This document shows positions 52,359 through 64,000 of a DNA stretch of 64,000 bases, piece after piece. The stretch covers positions 249,592 to 313,591 of the forward strand of contig NZ_NFUR01000001.1 of assembly GCF_002127225.1 (NCBI RefSeq), given 5' to 3'. The position numbers and the translations under genes were made by a program. Source of the stretch: Sphingomonas sp. IBVSS2 (lineage in GTDB: Bacteria > Pseudomonadota > Alphaproteobacteria > Sphingomonadales > Sphingomonadaceae). Within the stretch, counting starts at the first letter, position 1; the number at the start of each line of letters is the position of its first letter. Under the pieces are notes generated by a model. The model worked only from the letters and a program-made list of their open reading frames with translations, was not told where the DNA came from and searched no databases.

Positions 52359-53126
52359 TTGGGCGGCACGCGGCGGATCCTGATCGACTGCGCGATCATC
52401 TTCGGCGTGGGGCTGGTGCTGGCGCTGGTCGGGCCGTTCGGCAGCTTCGCGGCACCGTTCGGGCTGCGGCTGCTCTACTGGCTGGCGATGAGCTATGCCG
52501 GCTATTTCCTCTATTTTCCCGCCATGGCCGGAGCGACCGCGCTCGCCCCCCGGCTGGAGCTGCCCGAGCCCGCGCTCTGGGCCGCCGCCTGCCTGCTCGC
52601 CACGCTGCCGATGACGCTGGTCACCTGGCTCGCCAACTTCCTCTGGCACGCTCCCCGCTGGCCGACGATCGAGGAGGCGCTCGCCCATTATTTCAACGTG
52701 CTCGTGCTCGGCGCGCTCGTCTGCGCGCTCTTCTGGTTCGCCCGGCAGCGGCACCGCGTGGCGCCAGCGGCCGAAACCGGCGCCGGGCAGGCCGCCGAAC
52801 CCGGCGCGGCGGCGCTGCCCCGGCTGGTCGACCGGCTGCCCCCGCACCTGCGCACCCTGCCGATCGCGCTGGAGATGGAGGACCATTATGTCCGCGTCCA
52901 CACCCCCCAGGGCTCCACCCTGTTGCTGATGCGCCTGCGCGACGCGGTCGCCGAGCTGGACGACATCCCCGGCGCGCTGGTCCATCGCAGCTGGTGGGTG
53001 GCGCGCGGCGCCGTCCTGGGCGTGCGGCGCGAGGGGCGCAACATCCGTCTCCGGCTCGCCGGCGGGATCGAGGCGCCGGTCGCCCGCGCCCAGGCACCGG
53101 CGCTCGAAGCGCAGGGCTGGTTCTAG
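52359..53126 (+). CDS. Membrane-anchored LytTR transcription factor
   Basis: The 255-aa protein has about four membrane helices in residues 5-125 and a C-terminal LytTR DNA-binding domain (about 155-250) with L-E-M-E-D-H-Y-V-R-V-H-T, L-M-R-L-R-D-A-V and H-R-S-W-W-V-A-R. LytTR proteins bind promoter repeats; membrane forms sense signals at the envelope. The TTG start is chosen because GGAGAAGG lies ahead, but a GTG 60 bases upstream is possible. The end overlaps the convergent secreted-protein gene by four bases. Confidence 0.82.
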   Translation: MGGTRRILIDCAIIFGVGLVLALVGPFGSFAAPFGLRLLYWLAMSYAGYFLYFPAMAGATALAPRLELPEPALWAAACLLATLPMTLVTWLANFLWHAPRWPTIEEALAHYFNVLVLGALVCALFWFARQRHRVAPAAETGAGQAAEPGAAALPRLVDRLPPHLRTLPIALEMEDHYVRVHTPQGSTLLLMRLRDAVAELDDIPGALVHRSWWVARGAVLGVRREGRNIRLRLAGGIEAPVARAQAPALEAQGWF

Positions 53127-53575
53127 CGGATCGCCACCAGCTTCGCCTTCGACAGATGCCAGCGGCTGTCCGCGGGATTGTCGCTCACGCCAGCGACCAC
53201 GCGGTGGAGCGTGTAGCTGCCGCGGAAATGCTGGCGCCGGCCGTTCTTGAGCGTGGCGCGGACATCGACCGGCACTTCGATCCAGCGCTGGCTCATCCCG
53301 GCATCGGCATTGCGCGGCGTGCCCGTCACCACCCGGCTGTGCGCCGTCGCGGCAAAGCCCTGGCGGAAGTCGGCGTAGCTCTTGCCGCTCGCCTTGCCGC
53401 CATCGTCCCAGGCCGCATAGGCGGCACGGAAATCGCCGCGCTCGATTGCGGCATAATAATTCTCGACCGTCCGGCGCGCGGCGGCAGGGGAGCCGGCATC
53501 CTGGGCATGCGCCGCCGCCGGAGCGGCGAGCGAGGTGACGGTGAGGGCTAGAACTAGGACCGGGGCAATCCGCAT
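53123..53575 (-). CDS. Secreted protein with SnoaL/NTF2-like pattern
   Basis: The 150-aa product has a clear signal peptide (hydrophobic about 5-20, A-H-A-Q-D cleavage region). The mature part begins A-A-R-R-T-V-E-N-Y-Y-A-A-I-E-R-G-D-F-R-A-A-Y, typical of NTF2/SnoaL-like folds, and ends in beta strands. The ligand is unknown. AAGGAG before the ATG fixes the start. It follows folP by 14 bases, so the two may be cotranscribed. Confidence 0.7.
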   Translation of the reverse strand: MRIAPVLVLALTVTSLAAPAAAHAQDAGSPAAARRTVENYYAAIERGDFRAAYAAWDDGGKASGKSYADFRQGFAATAHSRVVTGTPRNADAGMSQRWIEVPVDVRATLKNGRRQHFRGSYTLHRVVAGVSDNPADSRWHLSKAKLVAIR

Positions 53576-53589
53576 GGGCTTATCTCCTT

Positions 53590-54678
53590 CTAGCGCGCGA
53601 TCAGCGCCGCATCGCGCAGGCCGCGCCACACCCGTAACGCCTGAACCGTCTCGACGACGTCATGCACCCGGATCAATTGCACGCCCGCCTCGGCTCCCTT
53701 CAGCGCCAGCGCCAGGCTGCCGCCGAGCCGCTGGTCGGCCGGCGCCTCGTTCGCCAGCGCGCCGATCATCCGCTTCCGGCTGGCCCCCAGGACGATGCCG
53801 CAGCCCAGGCCGTGGAACAGCGCGAGCCCGTTGATCAGCGCGAGATTGTCCTGGAGCGACTTGCCGAAGCCGATGCCGGGATCGACCAGGATCCGCGCGC
53901 GATCGACACCCGCGGCGGCGACATCCTCGACGCGCTTCTCCAGCCAGTCGTACACGTCGAGCAGCACGTCGCCATAGCCCTCGCCGCCATGCGGGCCCTT
54001 TTGCGGCTCGGGCGAGTGCATCAGCACCACCGGGCAGCCGGCCGCGACCACCACCTCGAGCGCGCCGGGATCATAGAGCAGCGCGGCGACGTCGTTGACG
54101 AGATGCGCGCCCGCCTGGAGCGCGGCCGCCATCACCGCGGCCCGGCGCGTGTCGACCGAGATCGCCGCGCCGCCGCGCGCAAGCTGGCGGATCACGGGAA
54201 CGACGCGCTCGATCTCCTCGCCTTCCCACACTTCCGCCGCACCGGGCCGGGTCGATTCGCCGCCGATGTCGAGGATCGCCGCGCCGGCCGCCGCCATGTC
54301 GACGCCTGCGCTCGCGGCGGCATCGGCGTCCTGCATGTGCGTGCCGGCATCGGAGAAGCTGTCCGGCGTGCGGTTGAGGATCGCCATCACCTGGGGCTGG
54401 TCGAGCCGTACCACGCGCTCGCCCAGCATCAAGGGCGCGCGCGGCGCGGCGATGCGCCGGAGGATCGCGGCGATGCGCGGATCGTCGGGGAGGCTGGCGA
54501 CGGGCACGATGCGCTGGAGGACGCGGTTGCCATTCTCGCGGGCGACCAGCTCGAAGGCCGAACACCAGCTGAGCCCCCCGGCGAGGCGGACGACCTCGCC
54601 ATCGCGGTTCACCGGCGTGTCGGCAAGCTGGACCGGGCGCAGATAGAGCCGGGCGGAGGGAGGCAGATCGAGGGTCAT
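53590..54678 (-). CDS. folP: Dihydropteroate synthase
   Basis: FolP condenses p-aminobenzoate with hydroxymethyl-dihydropterin diphosphate in folate synthesis; sulfonamides target it. The 362-aa protein has an N-terminal extension of about 105 residues, then the TIM barrel: N-R-T-P-D-S-F-S-D-A-G, D-I-G-G-E-S-T-R-P-G-A, S-V-D-T-R, N-D-V-A-A-L, D-P-G-I-G-F-G-K and G-A-S-R-K-R. It is longer than E. coli FolP (about 282). The start has a weak ribosome-binding site. Confidence 0.93.
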   Translation of the reverse strand: MTLDLPPSARLYLRPVQLADTPVNRDGEVVRLAGGLSWCSAFELVARENGNRVLQRIVPVASLPDDPRIAAILRRIAAPRAPLMLGERVVRLDQPQVMAILNRTPDSFSDAGTHMQDADAAASAGVDMAAAGAAILDIGGESTRPGAAEVWEGEEIERVVPVIRQLARGGAAISVDTRRAAVMAAALQAGAHLVNDVAALLYDPGALEVVVAAGCPVVLMHSPEPQKGPHGGEGYGDVLLDVYDWLEKRVEDVAAAGVDRARILVDPGIGFGKSLQDNLALINGLALFHGLGCGIVLGASRKRMIGALANEAPADQRLGGSLALALKGAEAGVQLIRVHDVVETVQALRVWRGLRDAALIAR

Positions 54679-54860
54679 GCGGCGCGGAAAGTCACGAGAG
54701 TCGCGACCTCTGCGCACGCGGCACTCCCGGCGTTGCCGCGACGCGCCGAGGCGCGCCCGACACGGCCGGGAATTCTGGGGGAAGGGGGTTGGCTGGCCAT
54801 GCGCCGACCGTCCCAGACGAGATCCTATTTTGGAAGGGCAAAATATGCCCCGCCCCGCTC

Positions 54861-54938
54861 GTCACCCTGAACTTGTTGCAGGGTTCAGCCCTCTACGGGC
54901 GATGCCGTCCCTGGATGCCGAAACAAGTTCGGCATGAC
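54861..54938. repeat. Intergenic palindromic repeat (REP-like)
   Basis: GTCACCCTGAACTTGTTGCA and an imperfect inverted copy ending in AAGTTCGGCATGAC flank about 25 bases. This GTCA-C-TGAACTTGTTT type of palindrome is scattered between genes in many sphingomonads. It lies in the 290-base gap between folP and ccrM, which otherwise holds no gene. Confidence 0.7.
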
Positions 54939-54943
54939 GGTCT

Positions 54944-54964
54944 GGGGAGGCACGCAGCCTCCCC
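54944..54964. terminator. Hairpin downstream of ccrM
   Basis: GGGGAGGC-ACGCA-GCCTCCCC is a perfect 8-bp stem seven bases after the ccrM stop. It lacks a T run, so termination may be weak. Confidence 0.45.
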
Positions 54965-54971
54965 TATCCAA

Positions 54972-56286
<1,315 letters not shown>

Positions 56287-56288
<2 letters not shown>

Positions 56289-56688
56289 AGAACACGATCT
56301 CGCCGCCCGGATAATATCGCCAGCCGGATCCTTCGCCGCAAAGCCCCGCCCTGCACGAAGGCGACGCACGCAGGACTCGGCGCGCATCCCGCACTGCCGG
56401 ACACGCCGTGCCCGAATCAAAGGAGAAGAGAATCATCGGCCGCGGGTTCGCCGATGCGGACCGGTGGAGGAAATCCGCCAGCGCCGCCACGGAAACCGGC
56501 TCGCCATTCCATGCCACGACGCCGTCTCCGCGCACGCGCACCCTCTCGATCGGCATGAGTTCGCCGATGCCCTCGGCGGGCCGGTGCCAGCCCTTGGGCG
56601 GCCCGTCGCACCCTTGGCCTTCCCCGGTCGCGCTGTCCGTGCACGCCCCCAGCGCGGCGAGAAGCAGCGGCGCGAGGAGCCGCTTCAT
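56287..56688 (-). CDS. Small lipoprotein with ExbD-like pattern
   Basis: The 133-aa product has a lipobox L-G-A-C (13-16) after a hydrophobic signal. The mature part (about 45-105) reads [20 protein letters not shown], followed by two strands. This is like the periplasmic domain of ExbD/TolR proteins but without their membrane helix. Function is unknown. It overlaps rnhB by four bases, so it is coupled to it. Confidence 0.68.
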
Positions 56689-57318
56689 TCCCCCGCCCGG
56701 CTCCCGAAATCGAAATGCGCCTGCGCCACCGGCGCGAAGCTCCTGCGGTGGTGCGGCGTGGGGCCGAGCGACCGCAGCGCTTCCTGGTGGACCTTGGCCG
56801 CATAGCCCTTGTTGCTCGCCCAGCCATAGCCGGGATGGAGCGCGTCCAGTTCGATCATCATCGCGTCGCGCCGGTGCTTGGCGACGATCGAGGCGGCGGC
56901 GATCGACAGGCAGAGCGCATCGCCGCCGACCACCGCATGGCTCCGATGCGCCCAGTCGGGGCAGCGATTGCCGTCGACCAGCACGAAGGCGGGAGCCGGC
57001 CCGAGCGCCTCGACCGCGCGCGTCATCGCCAGCATCGTCGCCCAGAAGATGTTGAGGCCGTCGATCTCCTCGACCGTGGCGATGCCCAGGCCCACCCGGG
57101 CGCAGGCGAGGATCTCGGCGCAGAGCCGCTCGCGCTTGCCGGCCGTCAGCGCCTTGGAATCGTCGATGCCCTCGGGGATGCAGCGGGAATCGAGGACGAC
57201 GGCGGCAGCGACCACCGGGCCGGCGAGCGGGCCGCGGCCCGCCTCGTCCACCCCGGCGACCGGGCCGCCATGCAGCGTGCCGAATTTCTCTTCGAACGCG
57301 AGATCGGGCCCGGAATTC

Positions 57319-57326
<8 letters not shown>
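56685..57326 (-). CDS. rnhB: Ribonuclease HII
   Basis: RNase HII removes ribonucleotides from DNA-RNA hybrids. The 213-aa protein has [16 protein letters not shown] (first catalytic Asp and Glu near 24-25), D-D-S-K, F-V-L-V-D-G-N and [11 protein letters not shown]. The start codon lies inside the end of the thiD-VOC gene with an eight-base overlap. Confidence 0.95.
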
Positions 57327-58476
<1,150 letters not shown>

Positions 58477-58481
58477 GGTCT

Positions 58482-58706
58482 TCAGCCCTTGAACCGGCGC
58501 TCCGTGCTGGCCGGATTGTTCGCCAGTGCCTTACCCACGCGCGCCGGCCGGTCCAACAGCTCGCCGCCGCAATTGGGGCAGCGTTCGTCGAGCGCATCGG
58601 TGCAGGCGGCGCAGAAGGTGCATTCGAACGAGCAGATGAAGGCGCCGCCCTCGTCGGCGGGCAGGTCGGCGCCGCAGCGCTCGCAATCGGGGCGCATCTC
58701 AAGCAT
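58482..58706 (-). CDS. DUF1272 zinc-ribbon protein
   Basis: The 74-aa product starts [11 protein letters not shown] as DUF1272 proteins do and holds four CxxC-like pairs (C-E-R-C, C-S-F-E-C-T-F-C-x-x-C, C-P-N-C), a likely zinc ribbon. Function is unknown. The start is set by the family; it overlaps the preceding 64-aa gene by eight bases. Confidence 0.85.
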   Translation of the reverse strand: MLEMRPDCERCGADLPADEGGAFICSFECTFCAACTDALDERCPNCGGELLDRPARVGKALANNPASTERRFKG

Positions 58707-58889
58707 CGGCGCGGCTCCGCATTCCGTCATAGAAAAACCAGAGGCCGCCGGCGATCACCAGCACCAGCGCCGAATGACCGATCCCGTCGATCGCGGACAT
58801 GGCGCCGCCGGCCAGGCGGCCAAAATTCGCGAACCACGCGCCCAGCGCCCCGGCGGCGCCCACCGACAGCGCCGATTTCAGCCGGCCGC

Positions 58890-58893
<4 letters not shown>
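58699..58893 (-). CDS. 64-aa membrane protein
   Basis: The product has two hydrophobic stretches (about 8-30 and 40-55) ending [11 protein letters not shown]. No family is recognised. It overlaps glmM by four bases and the DUF1272 gene by eight, so it is in the same operon. Confidence 0.6.
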
Positions 58894-60230
<1,337 letters not shown>

Positions 60231-60301
60231 GTGCCGTTTTCTCGCGACCTTGCGGGTCCTCAACCGCCACCGGATAGCGCGGAATTTCTCAAAGGGCGAG
60301 C

Positions 60302-61570
60302 ATGTCGCAACCAACCCGTATCCTGTTGTCCCTGATCGCGGGACTGATCCTCGGCGCCGTGCTCGCCGCCTGGGCGCCCGCCGCGGCGCTGACCGCCGCC
60401 GAATTCGCGCAGCCGATCGGCCAAGCTTGGCTCAACGGCCTGCAGATGACGATCGTGCCGCTGGTCGTCGCGCTGCTGATCACCGGTGTCGCCGCGACTG
60501 CCGAGGCCGCGCAGGCCGGCCGCCTGGCGGGCCGCGCGATCGCGCTCTACGTCGTCGTGCTGTTCCTCTCGGCCACGGCCGCGGCGATCCTCACGCCGCT
60601 GTTCCTCCACATCGCCCCGCTGCCGCACGAATCGGCCGAGGCCCTGCGCGGCGCGCTGGCCGGCGCCGAGAAGATCGGGCCGGTCCCGCCGATCGGCGAG
60701 TTCCTGGCCGCGATCGTTCCCGCCAACATCGTCAAGGCGGCGGCGGAAAACGCCTTCCTCTCGCTGATCATCTTCTCGCTGATCTTCGCCTTCGCGATGA
60801 CCCGGGTGGGCGGCGAGGCTCAGGCGCTGCTGACCAACTTCTTCAAGGCGCTGCGCGACGTGATGCTGGTGGTGATCGACTGGGTGCTGTGGGTGGGGCC
60901 GCTCGGCGTGTTCGCGCTCGCCCTCGTCGTCGGCGCCAAGGCCGGCACCGGCGCGTTCGGCGCGCTGATCCATTATATCCTCACCATCGCCGGCGTCGGC
61001 CTGGCGGTGACGATCTTCGCCTATCCCGTGGCGGTGTTCGGCGGGCGCGTCCGCCTGGGCCGCTATGTCCGCGCCGCGCTGCCGAGCCAGGCGGTGGCGC
61101 TCAGCACGCAATCCTCGCTCGCCACCCTGCCGGTGATGATCGAGGGCTCGGGCAAGCTCGGCGTGCCGGTGGCCGTATCGGGCGTGACCCTGCCGCTGGC
61201 GGTGGCGATCTTCCGCGCGACCGGGCCGGCGATGAACTTCGCGGTGGCGATCTACGTCGCCGAATGGTTCGGCGTGCCGCTGAGCCCGGCGACGCTGGCG
61301 GTGGGCGTGGTGGTGGCGACGCTGACCTCGCTCGGCTCGGTGAGCCTGCCCGGCACGGTGAGCTATGTCAGCGCCATCGCCCCGGTCGCGGCGACGATCG
61401 GCGCGCCGGTGAGCCCGCTCGGCCTGCTCGTCGCGGTCGAGACCATCCCCGACATCATGCGCACCGTCGGCAACGTCACCTGGGACATCGCCGCGACCAG
61501 CTGGCTGTCGCGCCGCGCCGGCAAAGTGCCGCTCGACGAGGCCGACGCGATCCTCGCCCATGATACGTGA
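60302..61570 (+). CDS. Dicarboxylate/amino-acid:cation symporter
   Basis: The 422-aa protein has the DAACS fold (GltP/DctA type): eight helices and two re-entrant loops. It shows [21 protein letters not shown], and [10 protein letters not shown] (hairpin 1 serine-rich motif). It imports dicarboxylates or acidic amino acids with Na+ or H+. The substrate is not determinable by eye. It is divergent from glmM; its stop overlaps the next gene (GTGA). Confidence 0.9.
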   Translation: MSQPTRILLSLIAGLILGAVLAAWAPAAALTAAEFAQPIGQAWLNGLQMTIVPLVVALLITGVAATAEAAQAGRLAGRAIALYVVVLFLSATAAAILTPLFLHIAPLPHESAEALRGALAGAEKIGPVPPIGEFLAAIVPANIVKAAAENAFLSLIIFSLIFAFAMTRVGGEAQALLTNFFKALRDVMLVVIDWVLWVGPLGVFALALVVGAKAGTGAFGALIHYILTIAGVGLAVTIFAYPVAVFGGRVRLGRYVRAALPSQAVALSTQSSLATLPVMIEGSGKLGVPVAVSGVTLPLAVAIFRATGPAMNFAVAIYVAEWFGVPLSPATLAVGVVVATLTSLGSVSLPGTVSYVSAIAPVAATIGAPVSPLGLLVAVETIPDIMRTVGNVTWDIAATSWLSRRAGKVPLDEADAILAHDT

Positions 61571-62667
61571 GCGCGCATAGGGCCGGACTGTGGTTGGCCC
61601 TGCTTGCCGCTTCGGCGGCGGGCACCGCGCTCCTCGAATGGATCGGGCTTTCGGCCGGGCTTCTGCTCGGCCCGATGCTGGCGGCGATCGCCTTTTCGGC
61701 GCGCGGCGCCGGGCTGACCTTGCCCCGTCCCCTGTTCACCGGCGCCCAGGCGGTGATCGGCTGCCTGATCGCCGGCACGCTCGACATTGGCGCCTTCTCG
61801 CGCGTCGTGGCGCAGTGGCCGCTGTTCCTGGGCGTAACCGCCGCTACCCTGGGTGCGAGCAGCCTGCTCGGCTATCTGCTCAGCCGCTGGCGGGTGCTCC
61901 CCGGCAGCACGGCGATCTGGGGATCAATGCCCGGCGCCGCTTCCGCCATGGTGGTGATGGCCGACGCATTCGGCGCCGACGCCCGGCTGGTGGCGTTCAT
62001 GACCTATACCCGCGTCGTCTGCGTCGCGGCGGTCGCCTCTGTCCTCGCCGCGGCACTTGGCGCGCATCGCGGCGGCGACTGGCTGGCGACGATGCTCTCC
62101 CCCGCCCCGCTGCTCCCGTCGGTCGCCACGCTGGCGGTGGCCGGGATCGGCGCATTCGCCGGGCTCCGCCTGCGCATTCCCGCCGGCGCACTGCTGGTGC
62201 CGATGGCGGCGGGGATCATCCTCCATGCGCTCGGCATCCTGCGCATGACGCTGCCCGAGCCGGTGCTGGCGGCAAGCTATGCGCTGATCGGCTGGCGGAT
62301 CGGCCTGGCCTTCACCCGCGAGACGCTGGCGCTCGCGGCCCGAGCGCTGCCGCGCGTGCTGCTCGCGATCTTCGCGCTGATCGGCTTCTCCGCCGCACTG
62401 GCCTTCGCGCTGGCCGAGGGGGCAGGGATCGACCCGGTAAGCGCGTATCTGGCGGTGAGCCCGGGCGGGCTCGATTCGGTGGCGATCATCGCGACTTCGG
62501 TGCCGGTGGACCAGCCCTTCGTGATGGCGATGCAGGCGCTGCGCTTCCTGGCGGTGCTGGCGCTGGGGCCGATGCTGGCACGGGCGGCGGCGAGGCGGTT
62601 CGCGAAATCGAATAATCCTCCCCCGGAGGGGGAGGGGGACGGGCCGCAGGCTGGTGGAGGCGGCTAG
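61567..62667 (+). CDS. AbrB-family membrane protein
   Basis: The 366-aa protein has two similar halves of about five helices each, with G-A-Q-A-V-I-G-C-L-I-A-G-T-L near 60 and A-A-S-A-M-V-V-M-A-D near 125, as in the AbrB (YdcO/AbrB_dom) transporter family. Function is unknown. The GTG overlaps the preceding stop. The last about 17 residues are encoded by a palindromic repeat element, so the C-terminus was probably altered by its insertion. Confidence 0.8.
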   Translation: MSAHRAGLWLALLAASAAGTALLEWIGLSAGLLLGPMLAAIAFSARGAGLTLPRPLFTGAQAVIGCLIAGTLDIGAFSRVVAQWPLFLGVTAATLGASSLLGYLLSRWRVLPGSTAIWGSMPGAASAMVVMADAFGADARLVAFMTYTRVVCVAAVASVLAAALGAHRGGDWLATMLSPAPLLPSVATLAVAGIGAFAGLRLRIPAGALLVPMAAGIILHALGILRMTLPEPVLAASYALIGWRIGLAFTRETLALAARALPRVLLAIFALIGFSAALAFALAEGAGIDPVSAYLAVSPGGLDSVAIIATSVPVDQPFVMAMQALRFLAVLALGPMLARAAARRFAKSNNPPPEGEGDGPQAGGGG

Positions 62668-62744
62668 CCGCAAGCGGCACAGCCCATGGCATTCCCTATC
62701 CACCACCGGCTCCGCCGGCGATCCCCACTCCCTCCGGGAGAGGA
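62616..62744. repeat. Palindromic MITE-like repeat at the AbrB gene end
   Basis: TCCTCCCCCGGAGGGGGAGG at the left and its imperfect inverted copy at the right (CCACTCCCTCCGGGAGAGGA) flank about 40 unrelated bases. It resembles the ends of the DUF559 cassette in composition and design but lacks a gene. Confidence 0.65.
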
Positions 62745-62752
62745 CTTCCCGA

Positions 62753-64000
62753 TCACTTCATCAGCACCAGTTCCTCCGACATGGTCGGGTGCAGCGCCAC
62801 CGTCTGGTCGAACGCGTCCTTGGTCAGCCCCGCCTTCACCGCCACCGCCGCAGCCTGGAGGATCTCCGGCGCGTCGGGGCCGATCATGTGGAGGCCGACC
62901 ACGCGGCCGGTCGTGCCCTCGCAGATCATCTTGTAGAGCGCGCGCTCGTTGCGATCGGCGAGCACATTCTTCATCGCGCGGAAATCCGACTGGTAGACCG
63001 CGATCGAGCCCAACTTGTTGCGCGCCTCGCTCTCGGTCATGCCGACGCCGGCCATCGGCGGATGGCTGAACACGGCGCTGGGGATGCAGCCATAGTCCAC
63101 CTGGTGCGGCTTGTTGCCGAAGATCGTGTCGGCGAACGCCTGGCCCTCGCGGATCGCCACGGGCGTCAGCTGCACCCGGTTGGTCACGTCGCCCACCGCA
63201 TAGATCGAATCGACCGACGACTTGTTGTCCGCATCCACCTTCACCGCGCCCTTGTCGTCGAGCGCGACGCCGACATCCGCCAGGCCCAGCCCCTCGGTAT
63301 TGGGCACGCGGCCGGTCGCGAACAGCACGCAGTCGACTTCGATCGGCTCGTGCTTGGTCAGCGTGACCTTGAGCGCGCCGCTCTCGAGCTTCTCGATGGA
63401 CTTGAACTCGGTGTGGAAGCGGAAATCGATGCCCTTCATCAGCGAGATCTGGAGCAGCCGGTCGCGCATCGAATGGTCATAGCCGCGCAGGATCACGTCG
63501 GTGCGGTTGACCAAAGTGACGTGGCTGCCGAACTCGTTGAAGATGCCGGCGAACTCGTTGGCGATATAGCCGCCGCCCGCGATCAGCACCCGCCTGGGCA
63601 GCTTCTCCAGATGGAACACCTCGTTCGACGTGATGCCAAGGTCGCTGCCGGGGAAATCGGGCACGTGCGGGTGCGCGCCGGTGGCGATGAGAATATATTT
63701 CGCAGTGATCCTGCGGCCGCTCGCCAGCGTGACCTCGTGCGGGCCGGTGACGGTGGCGCGCTCGAGAAAGGTCTCGACCTGGTTGTTGTGCAGCGTCTGG
63801 GTGTAGAGACCGTTGAGCCGGTCGACATCCGCCAGCACATTGTCGCGCAGCACCGCCCAGTCGAAATCGCATTCGGGCACGTTCCAGCCGAAGCGGCGCG
63901 CATCCTTCAGGTCCTCGGCGAAATGCGCGCCATAGACGAGCAGCTTCTTGGGCACGCAGCCGCGGATCACGCAGGTGCCGCCGATGCGATATTCCTCGGC
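62753..64000 (-). CDS. gor: Glutathione-disulfide reductase, N-terminus outside window
   Basis: Gor reduces GSSG with NADPH. The visible 415 residues begin inside the FAD domain at G-G-T-C-V-I-R-G-C-V-P-K-K, the redox disulfide C-x-x-x-x-C. An NADPH domain follows with A-G-G-G-Y-I-A-N-E-F (GxGxxxxE-like), A-V-G-D-V-T, and the C-terminal L-H-P-T-M-S-E-E with the catalytic His-Glu. Only the first about 40 residues should be missing. Confidence 0.94.
   Translation of the reverse strand, partial: AEEYRIGGTCVIRGCVPKKLLVYGAHFAEDLKDARRFGWNVPECDFDWAVLRDNVLADVDRLNGLYTQTLHNNQVETFLERATVTGPHEVTLASGRRITAKYILIATGAHPHVPDFPGSDLGITSNEVFHLEKLPRRVLIAGGGYIANEFAGIFNEFGSHVTLVNRTDVILRGYDHSMRDRLLQISLMKGIDFRFHTEFKSIEKLESGALKVTLTKHEPIEVDCVLFATGRVPNTEGLGLADVGVALDDKGAVKVDADNKSSVDSIYAVGDVTNRVQLTPVAIREGQAFADTIFGNKPHQVDYGCIPSAVFSHPPMAGVGMTESEARNKLGSIAVYQSDFRAMKNVLADRNERALYKMICEGTTGRVVGLHMIGPDAPEILQAAAVAVKAGLTKDAFDQTVALHPTMSEELVLMK

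Overview
The window is high-GC, densely coded DNA from an alphaproteobacterium, most probably a sphingomonad (order Sphingomonadales). The support is the tail end of an Rhodobacter-type gene transfer agent (GTA) cluster, a CcrM-type GANTC methyltransferase, split pntAa/pntAb/pntB transhydrogenase genes, many four-base start/stop overlaps, and a DUF559 gene in a palindromic repeat of the kind common in this group. The species assignment is inference.

Layout. 1-3540: last four genes of a GTA tail cluster. 3643-4837: OmpA-family porin with a terminator. 5019-14274: housekeeping and small genes (orphan nuclease-like protein, YgfZ, dihydroorotase-like enzyme, SRPBCC protein, DapF, GST, DUF2339 membrane protein, DUF6456 protein, XRE regulator, small secreted protein). 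14647-30929: a sigma-54 activator without a receiver domain, a textbook -24/-12 promoter, and a 12-gene co-directional operon that matches no system I know. 31164-42381: MHYT hybrid kinase, two-component pair and a CzcCBA-like RND efflux system with an aspartyl-protease-like protein. 42396-45985: LysR regulator, small ORF, tRNA-Val, MarR-like protein, membrane protein. 46009-49409: pntB, pntAb, a DUF559 mobile cassette, pntAa and a 46-aa aa3-oxidase subunit IV. 49563-64000: NtrC-type regulator, AlkD-like repair protein, DUF2306, LytTR regulator, folP, ccrM, lipoprotein, rnhB, thiD-VOC fusion, DUF1272, glmM, a DAACS symporter, an AbrB-family transporter and the 3' part of gor.

The most interesting region is 14647-30929. 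The operon starts with a DUF3467 protein. It then encodes a 1092-aa protein with two tandem complete papain-like Cys-His-Asp catalytic domains, four diverged paralogues of one unrecognised family (three conserved blocks plus Ala/Pro-rich tails), a subtilisin-like protease with intact Asp-His-Ser and no export signal, a helix-hairpin-helix protein, and four further proteins without recognised domains. No terminase, portal, integrase or secretion ATPase is present, so it is not an obvious prophage or secretion system. I infer a regulated multi-subunit assembly with its own proteases, of unknown function.

Elsewhere, the pnt operon has been interrupted by a cassette with terminal inverted repeats of about 60 bp, which appears to supply the ribosome-binding site of pntAb. 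The ccrM leader combines two perfect DnaA boxes with four GANTC sites, suggesting control linked to replication and methylation state.
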